Assembly (NCBI GenBank): GCA_963707875.1
Contig: CAVPRU010000003.1
Span: 1 to 64,000 of the forward strand
DNA length: 64,000 nt
Source of the DNA: SZUA-320 sp963707875
GTDB taxonomy: Bacteria > Gemmatimonadota > Gemmatimonadetes > Gemmatimonadales > GWC2-71-9
Reading direction: 5' to 3'
The notes under the pieces were generated by a model. That model was given only the letters and a program-made list of their open reading frames with translations. It did no database searches and was not told where the DNA came from. Position numbers and translations under genes: made by a program. Shown one piece after another: positions 25,017 through 32,673 of the stretch. How positions within the stretch are numbered: position 1 is the stretch's first letter; each line of letters begins with the position of its first letter.

Positions 25017-25871
25017 CTAGACGATGGAGAGCCCGCCGTCGACCACCAGGATCTGCCCGGTAATGTGCCGGGCGGCATCGGAGCAGAGGAACGACACCAC
25101 CTGGGCCACGTCCGAGGGCTCGGCGATCCGACCCAGAACCGCGCTCCGCTTGGCCCGGGCAATCACCTCGTCGGGCAGCTCCTCCAATCGCTCGGTGCGG
25201 ATGAATCCCGGGGCGACCCCGTTCACGTTGACGTTGGACGGGCCGAGGTCCACCGCGGCAGATCGCGTCAGCCCCTCCAGGCCCGCCTTGCTGGCGGCAT
25301 ACGCGGCCACCCCGAACCCCGGTACCCGGGACTGGTGGGCGGACACGTTGACGATCTTCCCATAGCGCTGGCTCCGGTAGTGGGGCGCCACCGCGGCGAT
25401 GCAGTTGAACGCCCCGGTCAGGTTGGTGTCCACCACCTCCGACCAATTCCGTGGCGACAGCCGCCAGAGCGCCCCGTCATTGGCGATCCCGGCGTTGTTG
25501 ACGAGGAAATGGATCGTGTCGAATCGGCTGCACACCTCGTCGACAAACGCATCCACCGCGCTCCGATCCCGGATGTCGCAGGTGTTGGCGTAGACCCCGA
25601 CCCCCATGGCGGTGAGGGTGGTCTCGGTCAGCAGTGCCATCTCCCGCACATCGCGACCGGGGAGGTCCACGAAGCAGAACGCCACGTTGCAGCCGAGCCG
25701 CCCGAATTCCAGGGCGATCGCCCGACCGAGCCCGGTGGCACCTCCCGTCACGACGGCGGTCTTGCCCCGGTAGCCTTCCGGGATGATGCGCACCGGCTGC
25801 GGTGCGGTGGCCGCCCCGGAGCGGTGAGCTTCGGAACCAGGGGACGGAGAACCGGAGAACTGGTTTGCCAT
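25017..25871 (-). CDS. SDR family NAD(P)-dependent oxidoreductase (FabG-like)
   Basis: A 284-aa classical short-chain dehydrogenase. The cofactor fold VVTGGATGLGRAIA is at about residues 40-53, preceded by a roughly 35-aa extension. Further motifs: NNAGIAND, the catalytic Ser in VNVSAHQ, YAASK holding the Tyr and Lys, and the C-terminal GQILVVDGG. The glutamate-rich SDR substrate loop gives no specificity; 3-oxoacyl-ACP reductase-like or polyhydroxyalkanoate reductase activity is possible. It is divergent from cstA with 67 nt between starts, so the two share a promoter region. Confidence 0.85.
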   Translation of the reverse strand: MANQFSGSPSPGSEAHRSGAATAPQPVRIIPEGYRGKTAVVTGGATGLGRAIALEFGRLGCNVAFCFVDLPGRDVREMALLTETTLTAMGVGVYANTCDIRDRSAVDAFVDEVCSRFDTIHFLVNNAGIANDGALWRLSPRNWSEVVDTNLTGAFNCIAAVAPHYRSQRYGKIVNVSAHQSRVPGFGVAAYAASKAGLEGLTRSAAVDLGPSNVNVNGVAPGFIRTERLEELPDEVIARAKRSAVLGRIAEPSDVAQVVSFLCSDAARHITGQILVVDGGLSIV

Positions 25872-25938
25872 GGGTCCCCGAAGGTACGGGCCGTTCGGCG
25901 ACCTCGCAAGACGATCACCGGTTCCCTACATTGGTCTG

Positions 25939-27972
25939 ATGCGCACACTCATCTGGGTGGCGGTGGCCCTGGTCGGTGCCACCGCCTGGGGTGCTCTTGC
26001 CCTGCATCAGGGCGAGACGATCAATGCCGCCTGGCTGGTCCTGGCCGCCGTGGGGACCTACCTGATCGCCTACCGGTACTACAGCCTGTTCCTGGCTCGG
26101 AAGGTGTTCGGGCTGGATCCTCGCCGGGCAACCCCCGCCGAACGACTCAACAACGGCCGCGATTTCGTCCCGACCACCCGGTGGGTGCTGTTCGGCCACC
26201 ACTTCGCGGCGATCGCCGGAGCCGGCCCCCTGGTGGGCCCGGTGCTGGCGGCCCAGTTCGGTTACCTGCCTGGGGTGCTGTGGATCGTCTTCGGCGTGGT
26301 GCTGGGGGGCGCGGTCCAGGACTTCATCATTCTGTTCTCCTCGATGCGCCGGGATGGCAAGTCGCTGGGCCAGATGGCCAAGGAGGAGATCGGGGAGACC
26401 ACCGGCCTCATCGCCATGGTGGCGATCCTGGCGATCATGGTGATTCTCCTGGCGGTACTCGCCCTGGTGGTGGTCAATGCCCTCCGGGACAGTCCGTGGG
26501 GCGTCTTCACCATCCTCTGCACGATCCCGATCGCCATCCTGATGGGCTTCTGGATGAAGGTCTGGCGGCCCGGAAAGACGGTCGAGGCGTCGGTCATCGG
26601 CATCATCCTGCTGATGCTGGCCCTGGTGGGCGGCAGCTGGGTGGCGGAGTCCCCAACGTTGGCTCCCCTGTTCCGGCACGACGGTGTGACGGTGGCCTGG
26701 GGGATCATCGGCTACGGGTTCATCGCCAGCGTGCTGCCGGTCTGGATGCTGCTGTGCCCCCGGGACTACCTCTCCACCTTCCTTAAGGTCGGAACCATCC
26801 TCCTTCTCGCCGTCGGCATTCTGATCGTGATGCCGCCGCTCAAGCTGCCGGCCGTGACCCGGTTCGTCGATGGCACCGGGCCGATCTTCGCGGGAAAGCT
26901 GTTCCCGTTCGTCTTCATCACCATCGCCTGCGGGTCGATCAGCGGGTTCCACGCCCTGGTCAGTTCCGGGACCACCCCCAAGATGATCCGGTCGGAGGGC
27001 GACGCCCGGCTGATCGGCTACGGCGGGATGCTGATGGAATCGTTCGTGGCGGTCATGGCTCTCTGCGCGGCCGCCGCGCTGGACCCCGGGGTCTACTTCG
27101 CGATCAACGCACCGCTCGCCACTCTGGGTGGCAGCGTGGAAACCGCGGCCGAGGTGGTGCGAGGGTGGGGATTCACGGTAACCCCGGAGCAGATGCGGGC
27201 TCTCGCCGCCTCGGTGGGTGAGGGCACCCTGCTGGCGCGGACCGGCGGGGCCACCTCGCTCGCGGTCGGCATGGCGGCCATCTTCAGCGGGGTGTTCGGG
27301 GAACACCTGATGGCCTTCTGGTACCACTTCGCCATCATGTTCGAGGCGCTGTTCATCCTGACGACGGTGGACACCGGAACCCGGGTCGGTCGGTTCATGC
27401 TCCAGGAGCTGGGTGGGTATCTCTGGAAACCGATGGCCCGCACCAGCTGGTACCCCTCGATCATCCTCAGCTCGGCGCTGATCGTCGCCGGCTGGGGGTG
27501 GTTCCTGATCCAGGGCGTGCTGGACCCGCTGGGCGGGATCAACTCGCTGTGGCCGCTGTTCGGGATCAGCAACCAGCTGCTGGCGGCGGTGGCCCTCTGC
27601 GTCGGGACCACCATCGTCATCAAGAGTGGCAAGGCCCGCTACGCCTGGACCACGCTGCTCCCGCTGGTCTGGCTGCTGGCGGTGACGCTGACCGCCGGCT
27701 GGCAGAAGATCTTCGCCGCCGATCCCCGGCTCGGTTTCCTGGCCCACGCCGAGCTGGTGGCCGGTCAGATCGTCTCGGGAGCGGTGGCGGCGGGTGACGG
27801 CGGGCGGATGATCTTCAACGACCGGGTCAACGCCAGCCTGGCCGGTGCCTTCATGGCCATCACCGTGGTGCTGTTGATCGCCTCGGTCCGGGAATGGCTG
27901 GCGGTCATCCAGGGACGGAAGCCGGCGATGACCCGGGAGGCCGAGTTTGTGGAGACCGCCTATGTCAACTGA
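25939..27972 (+). CDS. cstA: CstA-type pyruvate/peptide transporter
   Basis: A 677-aa carbon starvation protein with about 16 membrane helices. Start ATG 25939 begins directly with the first helix (IWVAVALVGATAWG). The CstA core GRDFVPTTRWVLFGHHFAAIAGAGPLVGPVLAAQ, GAVQDF, GSISGFHALVSSGTTPKM and FEALFILTTVDTGTRVGRF are all intact. CstA/BtsT proteins import pyruvate or peptides upon carbon limitation. The following small gene overlaps and is its usual partner. Confidence 0.94.
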   Translation: MRTLIWVAVALVGATAWGALALHQGETINAAWLVLAAVGTYLIAYRYYSLFLARKVFGLDPRRATPAERLNNGRDFVPTTRWVLFGHHFAAIAGAGPLVGPVLAAQFGYLPGVLWIVFGVVLGGAVQDFIILFSSMRRDGKSLGQMAKEEIGETTGLIAMVAILAIMVILLAVLALVVVNALRDSPWGVFTILCTIPIAILMGFWMKVWRPGKTVEASVIGIILLMLALVGGSWVAESPTLAPLFRHDGVTVAWGIIGYGFIASVLPVWMLLCPRDYLSTFLKVGTILLLAVGILIVMPPLKLPAVTRFVDGTGPIFAGKLFPFVFITIACGSISGFHALVSSGTTPKMIRSEGDARLIGYGGMLMESFVAVMALCAAAALDPGVYFAINAPLATLGGSVETAAEVVRGWGFTVTPEQMRALAASVGEGTLLARTGGATSLAVGMAAIFSGVFGEHLMAFWYHFAIMFEALFILTTVDTGTRVGRFMLQELGGYLWKPMARTSWYPSIILSSALIVAGWGWFLIQGVLDPLGGINSLWPLFGISNQLLAAVALCVGTTIVIKSGKARYAWTTLLPLVWLLAVTLTAGWQKIFAADPRLGFLAHAELVAGQIVSGAVAAGDGGRMIFNDRVNASLAGAFMAITVVLLIASVREWLAVIQGRKPAMTREAEFVETAYVN

Positions 27973-28156
27973 TCTCCGGCGCCGTCTGCGGGTGGCAATG
28001 GACGCCTGCCGCCGGATCGTGGGGATGCCGAACTACCGGGTGTTCCTGGATCACTGCCGGGAGCACCACCCGGAACGGCCGGTGCCGACCGAGCGGGAGT
28101 ACTTCGACGAGTACCTTCGGGCCCGGTACGAGAGCGGCCCGACGCGCTGCTGCTGA
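27962..28156 (+). CDS. YbdD/YjiX family small protein (CstA partner)
   Basis: A 64-aa protein whose ATG overlaps the end of cstA. The family pattern is visible: RRIVGMPNYRVFLDHCREHHPERPVPTEREYFDEY, and the ending ARYESGPTRCC with two cysteines. YbdD/YjiX proteins are always encoded beside CstA or BtsT and are thought to assist transport. The last 12 codons plus flanking bases are repeated at 30568-30611, see the repeat entries. Confidence 0.9.
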   Translation: MSTDLRRRLRVAMDACRRIVGMPNYRVFLDHCREHHPERPVPTEREYFDEYLRARYESGPTRCC

Positions 28157-28164
28157 CCATTCTG
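28121..28164 (+). repeat. 44-bp direct repeat, copy A (ybdD 3' end)
   Basis: Forty-four bases covering the last codons and stop of ybdD recur without mismatch at 30568-30611 in the same orientation. Outside the exact core the similarity continues with mismatches to the palindromic element that follows each copy. Copy A is the functional gene end; copy B is not attached to any ybdD body. Confidence 0.85.
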
Positions 28165-28205
28165 TCTTCGTTGGGCTGAGCGCCGATTCGGTGCGGGTCG
28201 GTGAG

Positions 28206-28298
28206 TGGGCGGGGCTCCCCCTTCGCCGGCTGGCGGTCACTGCTACTCTCGCCTGGCGGGGCACCGGCTCCCGCGGCAGTGACCAACGCCGGCTGCGG
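28206..28298 (-). repeat. Palindromic repeat element, copy 1 (31-codon open frame)
   Basis: A 93-bp imperfect palindrome in which GGTCACTGC / GCAGTGACC arms are flanked by GCCGGC arms. Read on the minus strand it is open and encodes PQPALVTA near its start and PGESSSDRQPAKGEP near its end. Copies 2 (30667-30759, +) and 3 (31990-32079, -) keep this same frame. It lies in a gene-free stretch after ybdD. Confidence 0.85.
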
Positions 28299-28420
28299 TG
28301 GAGTCCCACCCACCCACCGACTCCCCCCACGGTCTACACCCGCCCAACCGGCGACCGACCCCCCCAGCCGCGTCGTGGCGGCCTCGATGGCCCTCAGTGG
28401 CCTGTACTGCAGCCGCCACA

Positions 28421-28578
28421 GCGGCCGTTACAGCGGTCGGAAGAGTTCCGCGAGGTTGACCGTGAGAGTTGCGCTGGCACCCGGGACGGTCCAGGAGATC
28501 TGCTCCTCGGGCAATCGGCCGACCGTGAGCACCACGAGGGCCAACGCCGGGAACCAGAACCATCGGCCGGTGCTGTCC
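28421..28578. repeat. Chimeric Uma2-end / MFS-fragment remnant
   Basis: Bases 28421-28508 match the 3' end of the Uma2 gene (30788-30875) at roughly nine in ten positions. They join within a shared CTCGG to 28506-28578, which matches a 73-nt piece of the MFS gene (31897-31969) without gaps. It is therefore a copy of the 30788-31969 block carrying a deletion of about 1 kb between two short CTCG-containing sites. It is non-coding in its current form. Confidence 0.82.
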
Positions 28579-28896
28579 TGGATCGTTGGTGGACCGGAAT
28601 ATTGGCGTCACCGAGAACTGGGTCTCGACCCAGTCGCCGCTGGTCCCCGCCCCTCACACCTGGCTGCGCACATCGACTCGCCCCAAACACGTTGGCTCCC
28701 TACTCAACCACAACGGCACTTCGGTAGTTCTCAACCACTTCGTCTAGAAGTAGCACATTGGAGCGCTGGGCGAGACCGTAATTGATTTCGCTCTTGTGTT
28801 GACCTGCCCGACCCCGTCAGTGACTTGGACCGCGAACAGCGGTCCCGCTGTTGAGATCTAAGCTCCATTTCATGCAAGAAGCACGATCCTATCGGG

Positions 28897-29439
28897 TCAA
28901 TACGACCTCAATTGCGGCACCTCGATGGTGCCGCCACCCTGAGCTGGCGAACCGGTTCCACATAGTTTACCGAAGGGCAATTGGCGGAGCACGGGTGCAA
29001 GCGATGGCTCCATTTCCAAGACGATGGTCGCGCTCCTCGGAAAGGTGCGAATGAGTCGCGCGCCTCGAGCTAGCACATCACTGCGCGCATTGAGCGCGAA
29101 ATCGCGTGTCATCACGGGGAACACGCCGGTCACGCTGGTCCGCGATGCCGTCAGTGGTTTGAACCCCACGTACACGCGCCCACCAGCGTCACGCACCGCG
29201 GACACGAGATCTGCCTCAGTCATCTCCAGTGCCGGCTCGCGGGGCTGCTGCAACCGAACCTCCTGAATGTCTCCCGTGAGTTCCACAATGGCAGGGACTG
29301 CGATTCCTTCAGCGAAGGCCGTGGCGCGAGGAGAAGCCGATTGGACGTGCGTCTCGCTAGTGCTGTCTGTAGGAGTTTCGGAACATCCTGTCAACAAGGC
29401 AAAGAACGTGAGCGACAATACGCCGGTGTAGGCTCTCAT
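28897..29439 (-). CDS. Lipoprotein with S8-propeptide-like segment
   Basis: A 180-aa lipoprotein from ATG 29439 with a near-perfect AGGAGGATTC ribosome-binding site. The lipobox LLTGC places the acylated Cys at about residue 18. After a Ser/Thr-rich linker, the middle reads AVRDAGGRVYVGFKPLTASRTSVTG and later ARGARLIRTFPRSATIVLEMEPSLAPVLRQLP, a pattern reminiscent of the inhibitor I9-like propeptide of subtilisin-type proteases. No protease domain follows. A remnant N-terminus or a free-standing inhibitor would both fit. Base composition is clearly more AT-rich than the surrounding genes, suggesting transfer. Confidence 0.6.
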   Translation of the reverse strand: MRAYTGVLSLTFFALLTGCSETPTDSTSETHVQSASPRATAFAEGIAVPAIVELTGDIQEVRLQQPREPALEMTEADLVSAVRDAGGRVYVGFKPLTASRTSVTGVFPVMTRDFALNARSDVLARGARLIRTFPRSATIVLEMEPSLAPVLRQLPFGKLCGTGSPAQGGGTIEVPQLRSY

Positions 29440-29473
29440 CGAATCCTCCTGGAGGAAACGGGACACATGCTTA

Positions 29474-30178
29474 CTACTCCGGCGGCGGAGACACCCGGTA
29501 TGTCAGGGGCGACCCGTCAGGCTGGAAGTAGGTAATGGTGAGAGTATCACTGGAAACCGCAGTCACTCGACCGTCGTTTGAAGTCGGAGTTCCTTTACTG
29601 AATGGAAGCGCTCCCGCGAGCCATGCGGCGAACGGGGGCAGGTCGGGGTGTGCTACGAGAAGAATGCGAACGAAGTCAACAGGCATGACATTGGGAAGGC
29701 GGCGCACCGATTCCATGGTGCGCAACCAGTCGCCAAACGCATACGCACTTCCGAACGTCGGCGTCGCTGCCACTAACGTCAGGCGCGCATTCATCCGGTT
29801 CAAATCGGGTTCAATGCCCCTGACGTCGTATCCGCTCTTCACGCTAATGGAGAGAAACCGGCAAGCGTAAGCCTGACCCTCTTCGAGGCCACAGATCGCC
29901 CGCCGCAGCCGCAGGGTCTCGGACTCGCCGGCGGGCGACGTCACACTCACAGCCAAGTATTCATTGGTTGCCAATCGAAATGACGTGTCGACGGGCACCA
30001 TCTCGACGAACAGGATGCCGCCATCCCGCATCCGGCCGCGCTGCAACTCGAAGAACCGCAATTCCGGCCGGACTGCGGCCAAGCTTTCCGGTTCAACTGG
30101 CGAGCTACACGCCAGACTGCAAAGCGCTAACGCGATGCTGAGCACCTCAGCCTTTCGAGTCACCGATCGAAGCTCCAT
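29474..30178 (-). CDS. Hypothetical lipoprotein
   Basis: A 234-aa protein beginning MELRSVTRKAEVLSIALALCSLACSS; the lipobox SLAC gives an acylated Cys at about residue 24. The mature part is beta-rich (LRFFELQRGRMRDGGILFVEMVPVD) with two further cysteines (ICGLEEGQAYACRFL), probably a disulfide, and ends in QPDGSPLTYRVSPPPE. I recognise no family. It is upstream of, and in the same orientation as, the 180-aa lipoprotein with a 34-nt gap, so they probably form a two-gene unit. AT-richer than its surroundings. Confidence 0.62.
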   Translation of the reverse strand: MELRSVTRKAEVLSIALALCSLACSSPVEPESLAAVRPELRFFELQRGRMRDGGILFVEMVPVDTSFRLATNEYLAVSVTSPAGESETLRLRRAICGLEEGQAYACRFLSISVKSGYDVRGIEPDLNRMNARLTLVAATPTFGSAYAFGDWLRTMESVRRLPNVMPVDFVRILLVAHPDLPPFAAWLAGALPFSKGTPTSNDGRVTAVSSDTLTITYFQPDGSPLTYRVSPPPE

Positions 30179-30567
30179 CGCACGGACATCGGCGCAACGA
30201 CCACCGGGCCGACCAAGAGCTCATACCCAGAGCGAACTCCAGGAGATTGGAGCCGATTCACAGTGGGTGTCCTTTCGATCACGATGACCCATGTTCAAGG
30301 TTGGCGGAACCCTGTCGTATTGGGGTTGGGTCCACGGACCGAACCCCACGGCCCAGGAAACCGGATCCTCAGGTGCTCGTCCTGTAGTAAATTCCCCGTC
30401 AAGTGTCAAGCACGATCTCCGCCTGTCCGGAAGCCGATCTCTTGGCGGAAGCCCGACCCACGCCGTCGGAAATGGAAGCCGTCCGGCCAGAGCGCAACGG
30501 GCGGTTATCACCATCTGGGTGCACCGCCCGGTCCGGACCGCACGGCCCTGCGGACGACCCTGGGTTT

Positions 30568-30611
30568 GCCCGGTACGAGAGCGGCCCGACGCGCTGCTGC
30601 TGACCATTCTG
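30568..30611 (+). repeat. 44-bp direct repeat, copy B (orphan ybdD tail)
   Basis: An exact repeat of 28121-28164. It would encode ARYESGPTRCC plus stop, but there is no upstream ybdD body or start. It marks the right-hand boundary of the AT-richer lipoprotein pair, matching the left-hand boundary at the genuine ybdD end. Confidence 0.85.
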
Positions 30612-30666
30612 CCGGGGGTGAGCTCTGGGCCGACTCGGTGGGCGGTGGTGGGCGGGTGGGGCTCCA

Positions 30667-30759
30667 CCGCAGCCGGCGTTGGTCACTGCCACAGAATCCC
30701 GGGTCACGCCAGGCGAGAGTAGCAGTGACCGCCAGCCGGCGAAGGGGGAGCCCCGCCCA
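30667..30759 (+). repeat. Palindromic repeat element, copy 2 (31-codon open frame)
   Basis: The 93-bp element in opposite orientation to copies 1 and 3. The plus-strand frame reads PQPALVTA and, after a variable centre, PGESSSDRQPAKGEP, nearly identical to copy 1. Equal length with a divergent centre means the arms and the frame, not the loop, have been preserved. Confidence 0.85.
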
Positions 30760-30794
30760 CCCAACCAACCCAGCCCCGGGTTGAGCCGCGGCCG

Positions 30795-31343
30795 TTACAG
30801 TGGTCGGAAGAGTTCCGCGAGGTGGACTGTGAGAGCTGCGCTGCCCCCCGGGACGGTCCAGGAGATCTGCTCCTCCTCGATCACCGGGAAAAGCGCGTCC
30901 GGGGTCCACAGCTCGATGCAGCGATGCTCGGGATCGATCACCCAGTACGTCGGCACGCCCTCGGTCTGATAGAGCCGCCGCTTGGTGAACCGGTCCGCCC
31001 GGGCGCTCGAAGGGCTCACGACCTCCACCGCCAGCAGGAGACTTCGGATCCGGGCCCAGTCCATGGTGCGGGCCTCGTCGAGGGGCACCACGAAGAGATC
31101 GGGCTGCACCAGGATGTCGTCTCCCCAGGAAATGTCGGCCGGAGAGACGAACAGGTGACCAGCGCCTGACTCCTCGAGGTACCGCTGACTGGTGCGGGCG
31201 AGTCGCGCGATGATCTCCTGATGCCAGGCGGAGGGCGCCGGGCTCACCAGCAGTTCGCCGTGCACGGTCTCGTAGCGCCAGCCGTCGTCGGGCAGGGTGC
31301 GGACCATCGCCGCGGAGAAGTATCTCGAAGCCACCATGACCAT
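30795..31343 (-). CDS. Uma2 family (DUF820) restriction-endonuclease-fold protein
   Basis: A 182-aa protein from ATG 31343. Uma2 signature blocks are complete: WRYETVHGELLVSPAPSAWHQ, LFVSPADISWGD, VQPDLFVVP, LAVEVVSPSSARADR, KRRLYQTEGVPTYWVID and IELWTPD. These provide the PD-(D/E)xK-like catalytic core. Family members are common in cyanobacteria and in large soil genomes, but their targets are not established. Its 3' end is the source of the fragment at 28421-28508. Confidence 0.85.
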   Translation of the reverse strand: MVMVASRYFSAAMVRTLPDDGWRYETVHGELLVSPAPSAWHQEIIARLARTSQRYLEESGAGHLFVSPADISWGDDILVQPDLFVVPLDEARTMDWARIRSLLLAVEVVSPSSARADRFTKRRLYQTEGVPTYWVIDPEHRCIELWTPDALFPVIEEEQISWTVPGGSAALTVHLAELFRPL

Positions 31344-31389
31344 ATACTCGGCTCGGCGTGATGGGTTGCGCAAGGGCTCACGCCGGAGA

Positions 31390-32673
31390 CTAGTGTTGTG
31401 TGACTTCCCCTCCTGTACCCGAAAAACGCGAACCGGCGGCAATCCACCACGCCACGACTCCGAACCCGATGACCGCGGCCGAAACTACCAGCGCGGTGGC
31501 CCCCCCCACCTGCTGGTAGATCCCCCCGAACCCCAGCGCCATTGGCAATGAAGCAACGCCCGCCACGGCCTGGTACGAACCGAACCCGGTCCCGGTCCTG
31601 ACCGGCGCCAGCACCGCGATGGTGGCCTTCTCAGCCGCTTCGGTCAGTCCACTCACCATCCCCATGCTCAGCAGCAGAGCCACCGCCACCAGCGGGCTCA
31701 CCGACCACGCCAGAAGGGCGAGGACGACCGCCAGCACGACTCCACCGAATGCCACGGTCGCCCGGGGCCCGACCCGGTCGCTGAGCCAGCCACCGGGATA
31801 GGCCGCGACCGTCCTCACGACGTGCAGGCCGGCCCAGGCGAGCGGGATCGTGACGATCGGCACCCCGACGTCCTGCAGCCGGAGCAGGATCAGGGTCTCG
31901 GGCAATCGGCCGACCGTAAGCACCACCAGGGCCAGTGCCGGGAACCAGAACCAGCGGCCGGTGCTGTCCACGGTGATTGGCGGGCTGAAGGTGGGGGTCC
32001 CCCCTTGCCGACTGCGGTCACTGCTACCCTCGCCTGGCACATCACCGGGTCCAGTGGCAGTGACCGATGCCGGCTGCGGGCGACCCCCACCCCCAGCCCG
32101 CTTCAACACCGGGATCAGCACCAGCACGACGATCACCCCCGGCACCGCGCTCCAGCCGATCACCGTCCGGACGTCGACCGCGGCGCTGAGCAGCGCCCAG
32201 CCGGCCAACGATCCCAGTACCGCCCCGAAATGATCGGCTGCCCGATGGAACCCGAACGCCCTGCCCTTCTCCCCCGGCGGCGTGACATCGGCAATCAGCG
32301 CATCGCGAGCCGGCGATCGGAGGCCCTTCCCCACCCGGTCGATCACCCGGAAGCCGACAACCTGCCAGGCCGCCGTCGTCACGGCCATCAGCGGTCGCAC
32401 CAGCACCGCGGTGGCATAGCCCCACAGGATCAATGGCTTCCGCCAGCCGGGCCGGTCGGCCAGCCGGCCACTGACCCATCGCAGCAGCGCCGACGTCAGA
32501 TCGGCTGCGCCGTCGAGGGCGCCCAGCATCAGCGCGCCACCGCCCAGCCCATGGGTCACAAAGGCGGGCAGCAGCGGATAGACCATCTCGCTGGCGAAGT
32601 CGTTGAACAGGGAGACCAGCGAGAGCCCTTTGACGGTGGGCGGGACCACGGCGGGCCGCGGCGCTCGGGTCAA
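31390..32673 (-). CDS. MFS transporter containing an in-frame palindromic element
   Basis: A 427-aa, 12-helix major facilitator whose ATG abuts the stop of the DUF885-like gene. The N-terminal half has SLFNDFASEMVYPLLPAF, then RVIDRVGKGLRSPARDALIAD and HRAADHFGAVLGSLAGW, typical of the drug/sugar efflux MFS_1 group. Residues about 193-228, in the central loop between helices 6 and 7, are encoded by palindromic copy 3. Because the loop is cytoplasmic and variable, the insertion should be tolerated. The substrate is unknown. A 73-nt portion is duplicated at 28506-28578. Confidence 0.85.
   Translation of the reverse strand: MTRAPRPAVVPPTVKGLSLVSLFNDFASEMVYPLLPAFVTHGLGGGALMLGALDGAADLTSALLRWVSGRLADRPGWRKPLILWGYATAVLVRPLMAVTTAAWQVVGFRVIDRVGKGLRSPARDALIADVTPPGEKGRAFGFHRAADHFGAVLGSLAGWALLSAAVDVRTVIGWSAVPGVIVVLVLIPVLKRAGGGGRPQPASVTATGPGDVPGEGSSDRSRQGGTPTFSPPITVDSTGRWFWFPALALVVLTVGRLPETLILLRLQDVGVPIVTIPLAWAGLHVVRTVAAYPGGWLSDRVGPRATVAFGGVVLAVVLALLAWSVSPLVAVALLLSMGMVSGLTEAAEKATIAVLAPVRTGTGFGSYQAVAGVASLPMALGFGGIYQQVGGATALVVSAAVIGFGVVAWWIAAGSRFSGTGGEVTQH
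31990..32079 (-). repeat. Palindromic repeat element, copy 3, inside an MFS gene
   Basis: The 90-bp copy is read in the transporter's own frame and encodes PQPASVTA and PGEGSSDR, aligned to copies 1 and 2 but one codon shorter with a diverged right arm. The host gene remains open throughout. This is the pattern of a translatable palindromic insertion. Confidence 0.85.

Larger units (their letters stand above)
28157..28896. other. Gene-free stretch with scrambled duplicated fragments
   Basis: No convincing gene lies between ybdD and the next lipoprotein. The stretch holds palindromic element copy 1, a Uma2 3'-end fragment (28421-28508), an MFS fragment (28506-28578) and then about 300 bp of AT-richer sequence without any feature I can name. 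The fragments have the same order as the intact genes at 30.5-32.0 kb, which points to an old duplication that has since decayed. Confidence 0.75.
30179..30794. other. Gene-free stretch with duplicated ybdD tail and palindromic element
   Basis: No credible coding region. The first 380 bases hold no named feature and should include the promoter of the two lipoproteins read leftward. The remainder contains the 44-bp ybdD tail copy (30568-30611) and palindromic copy 2 (30667-30759), then runs directly into the end of the Uma2 gene. Confidence 0.7.

Noticed and set aside
25915..27747. A 610-codon minus-strand frame opposite cstA
   Set aside because: Antisense shadow of a membrane protein gene; composition typical of such shadows.
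28157..28896. A transposon or integron as explanation of the repeats
   Set aside because: No transposase, integrase or terminal inverted repeats with target duplications were found; homologous duplication with deletion fits better.
30221..30667. A 148-codon minus-strand frame before the Uma2 gene
   Set aside because: It runs through the duplicated ybdD tail, has no motif and no ribosome-binding site.
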